From an uncultured Actinomycetes bacterium (GTDB taxonomy: Bacteria; Actinomycetota; Thermoleophilia; Solirubrobacterales; Thermoleophilaceae), in the NCBI GenBank assembly GCA_946481495.1, contig CAMLNW010000109.1, positions 1 through 8,700 on the forward strand: DNA of 8,700 nucleotides, read 5' to 3'. How positions within the stretch are numbered: position 1 is the stretch's first letter; every line of letters begins with the position of its first letter. This document shows, piece after piece, positions 1 to 6,016 of this stretch. The position numbers and the translations under genes were made by a program. The notes below the pieces were generated by a model. The model was not told the DNA's origin, ran no database searches, and saw only the letters and a program-made list of their open reading frames with translations.

Positions 1-209
1 AGGATTTCGTCCGCGCGACGCGCTGTATCGCGAACGCCGCTGCGGCCCAACGCAGCGAATGGAACATCTCGAACCTGACCGGCCCGCAAGCGAAGTCGTT
101 CGGCTAATGCCTCGCGTGCCACCGCCGATACCGACGTTCCTTGACGCCGGGCCTCGCGATCGAGCGCTTGGGCCATGTCGTCGGGCAGGCTAATCGTTGT
201 GCGCTTCAT
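1..209 (-). CDS. Ribbon-helix-helix (VapB/CopG-like) antitoxin, C-terminus off the window
   Basis: Reading the minus strand from the ATG at 209-207 gives 69 codons that stay open to the window edge, so the gene is partial. The protein starts MKRTTISLPDDMAQALDREA, a classic ribbon-helix-helix N-terminus: a short beta strand (TTISLP) followed by two helices around 'REARRQGTSVSAVAREAL'. The tail 'FAALGRSGVRDTARRADEI' is the type often seen in VapB-like antitoxins paired with PIN-domain VapC toxins. By family knowledge such proteins dimerise, bind their own promoter and neutralise the toxin; the toxin, if present, would lie left of the window and cannot be seen. An ATG at 217 hits a stop after three codons, so 209 is the start. 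There is no clear Shine-Dalgarno site. The MNT-like gene ends 44 nt upstream on the same strand, so the two may be co-transcribed. RHH fold is fairly sure; the VapB assignment is less so. Confidence 0.8.
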   Translation of the reverse strand, partial: MKRTTISLPDDMAQALDREARRQGTSVSAVAREALAERLRLRAGQVRDVPFAALGRSGVRDTARRADEI

Positions 210-253
210 ACGCTCATACTATCATTGCGCGGGACGGCGAGTTCCGTATCCGG

Positions 254-571
254 TCATGCGGCGGCCAGCGTGCGCCCTTCGCGAACGACATGATGGATCA
301 GCGTGCCCGGCACTTCTCGCCACTCGTTGGCTTCATCCTCGCTGACGAGAATCAGGTTGATAGGCACGCCGAGGCCGCGAAGCGCGCTACGTAAGCGGAC
401 GAACTCGGCGCTGCGGTCAGGGATGCTGAGCTGAATCACTAGAAGGTCGAGGTGCGAGTCCGCTGCAGCGCATCCCCCAGCGTGTGGACCGAACAGGATC
501 ACGGTAGAGGGAAAGGTCGCTGCTGCTAAGAGGCGATGGCCAACTCTCTGGATCACGGGTTCGGACAGCAC
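254..571 (-). CDS. MNT-type nucleotidyltransferase-fold protein with degraded active site
   Basis: This is a 105-residue protein with a GTG start at 571-569; the only in-frame codons back to the upstream TGA contain no other start. Size and layout match minimal nucleotidyltransferases (MNT, MntA-like), whose active members transfer AMP onto a partner HEPN toxin. The hallmark is G-S-x10-D-x-D. Here the segment 'VILFGPHAGGCAAADSHLDL' (residues 24-43) keeps the spacing, but the Ser is Pro29, the usual Arg of the loop is Gly32 and the first metal-binding Asp is His40; only Asp42 remains. The C-terminal half ('GVPINLILVSEDEANEWREV', then 'PGTLIHHVVREGR') is typical of the family. I therefore infer a catalytically dead protein that may still bind a partner, or an early stage of gene decay. 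No HEPN gene is next to it; an RHH gene follows 44 nt downstream. The fold is well supported, the biological role is not. Confidence 0.75.
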   Translation of the reverse strand: MLSEPVIQRVGHRLLAAATFPSTVILFGPHAGGCAAADSHLDLLVIQLSIPDRSAEFVRLRSALRGLGVPINLILVSEDEANEWREVPGTLIHHVVREGRTLAAA

Positions 572-827
572 AGGATCGAAACTACCTGAAGCCTTCCGGG
601 CTCAGGGCGGCAGGCACCTAGTTGGCCTCCGCGGGTGGCGACGATTTTGCGTTTGCGGCGCAGGCGTAGCGAGCGGAGCGTCCGGGCGGAGCCCCTCCCG
701 TCGATCAACGAAAGCGCCCTCCACCGCGGACCCGCGCCAGGGACGGGGCGGAGTCCCAGCGGAGCCGCGGAGCCGAGCACGCAAACCAAAATCGGAGACA
801 GGACCCGCGGGCAGCCACGCCCCAGCC
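572..827. other. Gene-free intergenic region between flippase gene and MNT-like gene
   Basis: No convincing gene is seen in these 256 bases. Short open frames exist on both strands but have Arg/Ser/Pro-rich, low-complexity translations with no family resemblance. The stretch contains the inverted-repeat element, five GCGGAG copies (673, 686, 748, 759 and 767) and the end-of-operon hairpin, which are listed separately. It separates the polysaccharide operon from the less GC-rich toxin-antitoxin-like pair, with both sides transcribed on the minus strand, so a promoter for the MNT-like gene should lie near its left end (about 572-620). I do not see a convincing -35/-10 pair there. Confidence 0.5.
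629..810. repeat. Imperfect long inverted repeat around GCGGAG motifs
   Basis: The left arm (629-657) read on the minus strand and the right arm (780-810) read on the plus strand share three blocks in the same order: CGCAAAC, CAAAATCG and ACCCGCGG, separated by a short mismatch and small indels. The 122-bp centre carries two near-identical direct copies, GGGCGGAGCCCC (684-695) and GGGGCGGAGTCCC (745-757), and five GCGGAG hexamers in all. The structure resembles a small non-coding repeat element (REP/MITE-like) or a large transcript hairpin. It is visible in the sequence; its class is a guess, because only a search for further copies in the genome could show that it is a repeat family. Confidence 0.5.
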
Positions 828-836
828 CTAGCTGGG
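821..836 (-). terminator. Short hairpin overlapping the flippase stop codon
   Basis: A perfect 6-bp stem (CCCAGC 821-826 with GCTGGG 831-836) closes a four-base loop and overlaps the TAG stop (830-828) of the flippase gene. It sits where the minus-strand polysaccharide operon should end, and a further self-complementary CCCGCGGG lies just beyond at 804-811. There is no T-tract after the stem on the minus strand, so it is not a standard intrinsic terminator. GC-rich actinobacteria often have such T-less hairpins, but function here is uncertain. Confidence 0.3.
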
Positions 837-2318
837 TAGGACCCGCCGGGCGACAGCGGAGAGCTGGGCTCGAGTGACGGCGCCGATGGCGAGGAGGACA
901 CCGGCGTAGACCGCCGCGCCGACGATGCTGCCAATGATGAGGAGCGGTAGCGCGACGCTGCCGGTTCCGAAGAGGAAGAGGACGCCGGACATGGCGGTGA
1001 CGGCGAGCATGGCCTGGGCGAAGGCCTTGGCGAGGGGCTTCATGCGGGTGCCGAGCAGGCGGTGGCAGATCCAGAGGTGGCCGAGGACGTAGACGAGATA
1101 GGCGACGTCGGTGCCGATGGCTCCGGCGACGATGCCGATCTTGGAGAGCAGTAGGAGGTCGATGATGACGTTGATGGCGAGCGCGCCGATGGCGAGTGGG
1201 ATGCGGCGCTTGGCCTCGCCGAGGTAGTTGACGGCGGAGGCGAGGACGGGGGAGATGGCCATCAGGAAGGCGAAGGGGGCGAGGGCACGGAGGACGTCGG
1301 CGGTCTCGGCGTAGCCGCTGCCGAAGACGAGCTCTGTGAGTGGCTCGGCCCAGACGATCAACGGGGCGACGAAGACGCCTTGGAGCAGCATCAGGCCGGC
1401 GAGCGAGCGCTCGAAGACGGCGGTGTTGGGGCCCTCCTCGCTTTTCGCGACGCGCGGCGAGACGCCGGTGGCGACGGCGGCGCCGACGTAGGCGGTGAGG
1501 GTCAGGGCGCGGGTGGCGGCCTCGAACTGGCCGACGGCGGTGACGTCGAGGATCGCGCCGATCAGCAGGACGTCGATGCGGCTGAAGAGAGTGAAGGCGC
1601 CGTCGATGATTAGCAGCGCGGAGCCGTAGCCGAGGATCTTCTTGACGTTGCCGTCGGGGGCGGCGCGCTCGCTGCCGCGCAGGCCGAGCATGCGGATCAC
1701 GAGTACGAGGCCGAAGCCGGCGGCGAACAGATAGGCGCCGGCGCGGCCGGCCATCGCGCCGGAGACGCCGAGGCCGCCGGCGACCAGGGCGATCGAGGCG
1801 AACGTCTCGATGGCGCTCTCGGCGGAGACGATGCGCAGGTAGACGGAGACACGGCCCTCGGCCTCGAAGATCTGGTCGTAGAGCTGGACGATGCTCTGGC
1901 CGAAGACGGCGAGCGAGACGATCCGGATCGGCCAGGTCAGCTCGGGGGTGTTGTAGGCGTCGGCGATCGGCGCGGCGAGCGCGGCCAGCACGAGGCAGAA
2001 GAGGCCGGAGACGATCAGCTTCAGCTTCAGCGCGTCGAAGACGACGCCGCGAACGGCGGGGCGGTCGTGGTGCAGCTCGGCCATGAAGCGCGAGGTGGCG
2101 TTCGGGATGCCGAGGTTCGACGGCAGCAGGACGAGCGAGCCGATGCTCATCGCGAGCGCGAAGACGCCGAACTCCTCCGGGCCGAGCGCGCGCGTCAGGT
2201 AGATCAGCAGCACCGTCGAGAAGACGGCGCTGATCACGCTGATCACGAACGAGAAGCCGACGTTGCGCGCGATGCTCTCGCGGCCGGACTCGCCGGCGGG
2301 GGGCTGGGCCGAGCTCAC
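828..2318 (-). CDS. Wzx-type oligosaccharide flippase (MOP superfamily)
   Basis: This is a 496-residue, very hydrophobic protein with about 12-14 predicted membrane segments spread over its length, the usual size for polysaccharide flippases. The N-terminal part 'YLTRALGPEEFGVFALAMSI' (residues 40-59) followed by 'NLGIPNATSRFMAE' is the typical signature of the Wzx/PST branch. By family it moves the lipid-linked repeat unit from the inner to the outer face of the cell membrane. I chose the GTG at 2318, which overlaps the TGA of the upstream glycosyltransferase as GTGA and suggests translational coupling; a GTG at 2351 would add 11 Arg/Pro-rich residues overlapping that gene and looks like a false extension. 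There is no Shine-Dalgarno site, in line with coupling. It is the last gene of the minus-strand operon. The substrate cannot be read from sequence. Confidence 0.9.
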   Translation of the reverse strand: MSSAQPPAGESGRESIARNVGFSFVISVISAVFSTVLLIYLTRALGPEEFGVFALAMSIGSLVLLPSNLGIPNATSRFMAELHHDRPAVRGVVFDALKLKLIVSGLFCLVLAALAAPIADAYNTPELTWPIRIVSLAVFGQSIVQLYDQIFEAEGRVSVYLRIVSAESAIETFASIALVAGGLGVSGAMAGRAGAYLFAAGFGLVLVIRMLGLRGSERAAPDGNVKKILGYGSALLIIDGAFTLFSRIDVLLIGAILDVTAVGQFEAATRALTLTAYVGAAVATGVSPRVAKSEEGPNTAVFERSLAGLMLLQGVFVAPLIVWAEPLTELVFGSGYAETADVLRALAPFAFLMAISPVLASAVNYLGEAKRRIPLAIGALAINVIIDLLLLSKIGIVAGAIGTDVAYLVYVLGHLWICHRLLGTRMKPLAKAFAQAMLAVTAMSGVLFLFGTGSVALPLLIIGSIVGAAVYAGVLLAIGAVTRAQLSAVARRVLPS

Positions 2319-3469
2319 GGGTCGCGCAGGAAGTCCGCCAGCCGGGCGCACTCGGCCTCGAGCGTGTGGTCGCGGACGCGCGCCAGGCCGCCGGCGCGCA
2401 GTCGCTCGCGCAGCTCGGGGTCGGCCGCCAGCCGCTCGAGCGCGTCGGCGGCGGCGCCGGCATCGGCGGGCGGGATCAGCAGCGCGTCGTCGCCGACCGC
2501 CTCGGGGACGCCACCGACCGCGGTCGCGACGATCGGCAGGCCGGCGGCGAACGCCTCGAACATGATCTGCGGCACGCCCTCGGTGAACGAGACGTGCAGC
2601 ATTGCCTGGCTCGAGCGGTAGAGCTGTGGCAGGCCGTCGCTGACCGGTACGTAGCCGAGCATCCGCGCGCCGTCGTCGTCGACGCCGAGCTCGGCGAGTC
2701 GCTCACGCAGCGCGCGGTCGAGCGGGCCCTCGCCGCAGATGTCGAGTCGCCAGCGCGGGTCGCGGCGGCGCAGCTCGGCGATCACGTCGGCAAGCAGCAG
2801 CGGGTTCTTCTCGGCCTCGAGCCGGCCGACGCTGAGCGCACGCAGCTCGTCGCCGTCCCAGTTCTGCGCTGGCAGCTCGTCCGGCAGCTCGGCCGCGCGG
2901 ATCAGCGACACCGAGATCGGCAGCAGTTTCGGCGCGCGGCGGTACTTGCGCGCGAGGTCGGGGCCGACGACGACCGTCGGACACCAGCGCGACAGCAGCC
3001 GGTAGCTGCCCTCGAGCGCGTCGGCGGCGAGCTGGATGCCGCGCCGGCCGGGGTGCTTGGTGCGCGCGTAGGTCGGCAGGTCCTGACGCACACCGAGGAT
3101 CACGCGCTTGCGGCGCAGCGCCGCAAGCGCCGCGAAGCCGAGGCAGGTGGGGTGGGGGCCGAGCAGCCAGACCGCGTCGACGTCGTCGAGCACGCGCCAG
3201 AAGCGCCGCATCGAGCCGATCAGCGCCCCGATCACGTCGAACGGCTTGGCGAGCGTCTCGTACCAGGGCAGTGGCACGAACTCGATGCCGTCCGGAAGCG
3301 GGTAGTGCGACAGCTCGGCGCGGCCCTCGTCGGGGTGGGTGCGGCCGGGCATCACGAGCCGGTCGACCTGCTCGGCGAGGCCGCCGAGGAAGACGATGAA
3401 TGCCCGCTCGGTCCAGAAGCGGCCCTCCGCCCGCCAGAAGCGGTAGTCGCAGTAGACGGCGAGCCGCAC
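2315..3469 (-). CDS. GT4-family (GT-B fold) glycosyltransferase
   Basis: This is a 384-residue protein with the two-Rossmann GT-B layout. The N-terminal acceptor domain is about residues 1-200, and the C-terminal donor domain opens with 'ALSVGRLEAEKNP' (211-223), followed by the 'ICGEGP' strand-loop. The E-x7-E motif of retaining GT4 enzymes is intact: Glu297 and Glu305 in 'FTEGVPQIMFEAFAAGLP'. No membrane segment is evident, so it should act at the inner membrane face, adding a sugar from a nucleotide donor to the growing lipid-linked unit; donor and acceptor are unknown. The start is a GTG at 3469, 2 nt after the stop of the GT2 gene, with only a weak upstream GGGA. The 3' end overlaps the flippase start by 4 nt. 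Family assignment is secure; sugar specificity is not. Confidence 0.92.
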   Translation of the reverse strand: MRLAVYCDYRFWRAEGRFWTERAFIVFLGGLAEQVDRLVMPGRTHPDEGRAELSHYPLPDGIEFVPLPWYETLAKPFDVIGALIGSMRRFWRVLDDVDAVWLLGPHPTCLGFAALAALRRKRVILGVRQDLPTYARTKHPGRRGIQLAADALEGSYRLLSRWCPTVVVGPDLARKYRRAPKLLPISVSLIRAAELPDELPAQNWDGDELRALSVGRLEAEKNPLLLADVIAELRRRDPRWRLDICGEGPLDRALRERLAELGVDDDGARMLGYVPVSDGLPQLYRSSQAMLHVSFTEGVPQIMFEAFAAGLPIVATAVGGVPEAVGDDALLIPPADAGAAADALERLAADPELRERLRAGGLARVRDHTLEAECARLADFLRDP

Positions 3470-3471
3470 CG

Positions 3472-4482
3472 TCAGTCGTTCCCGCGTGCGAGCTGCGTGA
3501 CCGCCTTGACTGGCGGTCCGAAGCGCAGCGATCCCGCTAGGAAGCCGAATCCGTAGGGGAGGTGCATGCAGGCGAACACGGCCGGCAGCGACAGCGCGTC
3601 GCGCGGGTTGACGGCGAGCGCCTGCTCGCCGGTCACCGCGACGACGGCGATCAGGTAGGCGGCGACGCCGAGCCGCGCCAGCGAGCGCACGCCGCGCAGC
3701 GGCAGCGCCGAGGCGATCAGCGCCGCCGCGAGCCCTGGCGCGAGGACGTGCGAGGGACGCATGCTCGCTGGATGGCGCGACGAGGTCTTGGCGCGGTAGA
3801 AGCCGTAGCGCCAGTACTGGCGCGCGAGCGCGCGGAGGCTGTCGCGGGGGATGTACTGGGCGCCCATCTCCGGCACGCAGACGATCCGCCCGCCGTCCTC
3901 GCGGATCCGGGCGGCGAGCTCGGAGTCCTGGTCGTTGGGCCAGCCTTCGTCCCAGCCGCCCTGGGCGTCGAGCGTCGCGCGCGTCCAGATGCCGGTGAAG
4001 CCGCTGTCGACTTCGAACTCGGCGTCGCGGCTGTGGCGGAAGCTCGCGCCGCCGGTTCCCAGCCGCGTCGACAGCGCGAGCGCGACGCGGCGCGACCAGG
4101 TGTTGTCGCCCTCGGCGAGCTGCGGCCCGCTGACGTGCGCGACGCCGCCGCGCTGCAACCGGCCGACGCCGATCGACAGGTAGTTGGGTGGGTAGTGCGT
4201 GTGCGCGTCCATCCGCGCGATGTAGTCGCCACGCGCGGCGCGCAGGCCGATGTTGAGCGCTATCGGCGTGCTGCGCTGGGGGTTGTCGAGCAGCCGCACC
4301 CGTGGGTCCTCGGCGGCCAGCTCGCGGAGGATCTCCGGCGTGCGGTCCGCAGAGCCGCCGTCGATGAAGAGGAACTCGGCGCTGCCGGCGAAGTCCTGGG
4401 CGCGCATCGCCTCCGCCGCGGCACGGATGTGCCGCTCCTCGTTGAGGACGGGCACCAGCACGCTTACGTCGACACGGTCCAT
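3472..4482 (-). CDS. GT2-family glycosyltransferase, ExoA-like, with C-terminal membrane segments
   Basis: This is a 336-residue protein opening with 'VSVLVPVLNEERHI' (residues 6-19), the nucleotide-binding start of GT-A family 2 enzymes. Next come 'FIDGGSADRT' (39-48), a metal-binding D-x-D-like motif as 'RMDAHTHYP' (Asp92), an acidic catalytic segment 'NDQDSE' (183-188) and 'RQYWRYGFYRAK' (221-232), similar to the Q-x-x-R-W region. About three hydrophobic helices follow (roughly 246-265, 268-288 and 298-318). The 'DAH' motif and the overall plan resemble ExoA of succinoglycan synthesis, a membrane-associated glucosyltransferase; that likeness does not fix the sugar here. The ATG at 4482 has no Shine-Dalgarno site and is preceded in the mRNA by a pyrimidine tract. 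It lies 31 nt after the sugar-transferase stop and 2 nt before the GT4 start, so the genes are almost certainly one operon. Confidence 0.92.
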   Translation of the reverse strand: MDRVDVSVLVPVLNEERHIRAAAEAMRAQDFAGSAEFLFIDGGSADRTPEILRELAAEDPRVRLLDNPQRSTPIALNIGLRAARGDYIARMDAHTHYPPNYLSIGVGRLQRGGVAHVSGPQLAEGDNTWSRRVALALSTRLGTGGASFRHSRDAEFEVDSGFTGIWTRATLDAQGGWDEGWPNDQDSELAARIREDGGRIVCVPEMGAQYIPRDSLRALARQYWRYGFYRAKTSSRHPASMRPSHVLAPGLAAALIASALPLRGVRSLARLGVAAYLIAVVAVTGEQALAVNPRDALSLPAVFACMHLPYGFGFLAGSLRFGPPVKAVTQLARGND

Positions 4483-4513
4483 CAGAGAGGGAGGGGAGGA
4501 GGCGCTGAGTGTC
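4483..4513 (-). other. Pyrimidine-rich spacer with small hairpin between sugar transferase and GT2 genes
   Basis: This 31-nt spacer reads as a nearly unbroken C/T run in the operon mRNA just before the GT2 ATG, including a CCTCCT-like core that resembles the ribosomal anti-Shine-Dalgarno rather than a ribosome-binding site. At its far end a perfect inverted repeat, CTGAG-TGT-CTCAG (4505-4517), overlaps the TGA stop of the sugar transferase. Both are plain in the sequence; whether they tune translation of the GT2 gene is unknown. Confidence 0.35.
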
Positions 4514-5923
4514 TCAGTTGGAGGCTAGGTCCCGTGCCTCGCCCAGGATGAAGTCGGGGGCCGGCAGGTCCTCCTCCTGGGTGCGCTCGATCAGCGCGTG
4601 GAGGGTCTGGAGGCAGATCAGCAGGTCGAAGCGCGCCGAGCGGTGCTTGATGTAGTAGAGGTCGTGGCAGGTCTTCCAGGCGGTGCCGGCGTGGCTGCCG
4701 GCATAGCCGCAGCGGACCTGCGCCCAGCCGGTCAGGCCCGGCTTGACCAGCGCGCGCCGCTCGTAGTGGGGGACGACGCCGCTGAGGTCCTCGACGAGAT
4801 CCGGCGGCTCGGGCCGTGGCCCGACCAGTGAGATGTCGCCGCGCAGCACCTGCAGCAGCTGCGGCAGCTCGTTGAGGTGGCCCTTGCGCAGGATCCGCCC
4901 GGCGCGCGTGATCAGCTCCTCCTCGGAACGGCCAGCCTCGAACTGGTCGTCGGCGTCGGGGACCAGCGTGCGGAACTTGATCATGTCGAACGGCTGCCCC
5001 TCCTCGCCGACGCGGGGCTGGCGGTAGAAGACCGGCCCGCCGTCGAGCTTGACGGCGATCGCGCTGAGGATCAGCAGCGGCGAGGCGAGCAGCGTCAGCG
5101 TGCCCGACACGGCGATGTCGAGCCCGCGCTTGGTGAGTGGCGACGACGGCGAGAAGCGCGGGTGCATGATGAACTGGAACCACGCCGAGTTGATCGCGCC
5201 GATCGGCACGTGGCCGAGCACGTCCTCGTAGAGCGCGGTCGCCTCGATCATCCGCACCGGCAGGTCGAGGCAGGCCTTCGCGGTCTTCTCGAACACCTCC
5301 AGTCGCCGCTCTTGGGGCCCGACGACCAGCAGGTCGATGCCGGACGACTGAACGGCGCCGCGGACGACGGACATGTCGCCGAGCCAGGGGACGCCGGCGT
5401 GGCGGTCGTCCTGTTCGTCGATGTAGCCGACCACCTTGTACGAGCGGATGCCGTTCTCGGCGAGCTCAGCGGCGAGTCGCTGGGTGAAGATCCCTGGGCC
5501 GATGACGCCGATCCGGATCGGCCGGCCGGTGATGAAGCGGTCCTCGAGCCACATCGCCAGCAGCGAGATCAGCACCGTCCCGAGCATCGTCGCGAGCGCG
5601 GTGCGCCCGCTCAGCGCGCCGGATCCCAGCAGCGACAGCAGCCAGGCGACGCCGACGCCGGCGACCGGGACGAGGATGTTGCCAAGCACCCGTGCCACAG
5701 GAACCAGGTGGAGCGGGAACTGCTGGATGCGCAGGATCGCGGCCGTCGCGGCGACAGCGACCAGCATCAGCACCGCGTCGGCGGCGTCGTCGGTGCGGAT
5801 CAGCGTGATCGCGCCCGCGACGCTGGCCGGAGCGACCACGTACAGGATGCGGCTGTAGATCCGCCGCGCGTAGATCGCGCTGAGCGTCGGTGCGTTCGGA
5901 ATCTCGGTCGTTGTGGAAGGCAT
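4514..5923 (-). CDS. Polyprenyl-phosphate sugar-1-phosphate transferase (WbaP/WcaJ-like initiating enzyme)
   Basis: This is a 469-residue protein of the exopolysaccharide polyprenyl glycosylphosphotransferase family, which starts repeat-unit assembly by moving a sugar-1-phosphate from a nucleotide sugar to the lipid carrier. In order there are about four membrane helices (residues 24-126), a Rossmann-like domain from 'IRIGVIGPGIF' (136-146) to about 235, a membrane-embedded helix (265-292) and the catalytic domain with 'GGPVFYRQPRVG' (295-306), 'IKFRTL' (315-320), 'GDISLVGPRPE' (362-372) and 'KPGLTGWAQV' (394-403). The usual catalytic Asp-Glu pair of 'LDELPQ' is Asn351-Glu352 here. I chose the ATG at 5923 because homologous-looking sequence begins near it; upstream starts at 6007 (ATG) and 6079 would run into the divergent promoter and gene. 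It is the first gene of the minus-strand operon. Confidence 0.92.
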   Translation of the reverse strand: MPSTTTEIPNAPTLSAIYARRIYSRILYVVAPASVAGAITLIRTDDAADAVLMLVAVAATAAILRIQQFPLHLVPVARVLGNILVPVAGVGVAWLLSLLGSGALSGRTALATMLGTVLISLLAMWLEDRFITGRPIRIGVIGPGIFTQRLAAELAENGIRSYKVVGYIDEQDDRHAGVPWLGDMSVVRGAVQSSGIDLLVVGPQERRLEVFEKTAKACLDLPVRMIEATALYEDVLGHVPIGAINSAWFQFIMHPRFSPSSPLTKRGLDIAVSGTLTLLASPLLILSAIAVKLDGGPVFYRQPRVGEEGQPFDMIKFRTLVPDADDQFEAGRSEEELITRAGRILRKGHLNELPQLLQVLRGDISLVGPRPEPPDLVEDLSGVVPHYERRALVKPGLTGWAQVRCGYAGSHAGTAWKTCHDLYYIKHRSARFDLLICLQTLHALIERTQEEDLPAPDFILGEARDLASN

Positions 5924-6016
5924 GGATGGCTCGAGTGGAGCGCCCGGACGAGGAGTCCGGCTAACGTCATGGAACTTGACACGAGCGGTGCCCGATCCGA
6001 CTGTCATAGTAGACCC
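5924..6016. promoter_or_regulatory. Divergent promoter region of the two polysaccharide operons
   Basis: The 93 bp between the two divergent ATGs must hold promoters for both operons. On the plus strand a perfect TTGACA (5976-5981) is present; a weak -10 (GACTGT, 5999-6004) lies at 17-bp spacing, and a better CATAGT (6005-6010) ends 6 nt before the ATG at 6017, which would give a leaderless mRNA. No Shine-Dalgarno site precedes that ATG, in keeping with this. On the minus strand the same spot reads TACTAT (6011-6006), a fair -10 that would leave a roughly 75-nt leader before the ATG at 5923. The boxes are visible; promoter activity is inferred. Confidence 0.45.
5944..5960. promoter_or_regulatory. 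Perfect inverted repeat, possible operator or leader hairpin
   Basis: CCGGAC (5944-5949) and GTCCGG (5955-5960) are exact inverted copies around a 5-nt centre. The repeat lies between the TTGACA box and the sugar-transferase ATG, so it could be a dimeric regulator site acting on both operons, or a hairpin in the 5' leader of the minus-strand mRNA. In GC-rich DNA a 6+6 repeat can also arise by chance. Confidence 0.3.

Noticed and set aside
197..394. 65-residue plus-strand frame over the toxin-antitoxin-like pair
   Set aside because: It lies opposite the RHH start and the MNT-like gene, both with clear family features, and has no recognisable content of its own.
2319..2351. Earlier GTG start for the flippase at 2351
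   Set aside because: It would overlap the GT4 gene by 37 bases and add an unconserved-looking Arg/Pro segment; the GTGA overlap at 2315-2318 is the usual coupled arrangement.
553..2463. 636-residue minus-strand frame overlapping the flippase gene
   Set aside because: Its translation is an Arg/Pro-rich low-complexity string caused by high third-position GC in the true flippase frame; it has no family resemblance.
2366..4551. Two long plus-strand frames opposite the glycosyltransferase genes
   Set aside because: Both are antisense shadows with Arg/Ala/Val/Gln-rich translations; the minus-strand frames carry intact GT2 and GT4 motifs.
4877..6016. Upstream extension of the kinase reading frame, making a 931-residue protein
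   Set aside because: The extra part is exactly antisense to the well-supported sugar transferase and has the Asp/Arg/Val/Gln-rich make-up of a shadow frame; the Wzz domain begins just after the ATG at 6017.
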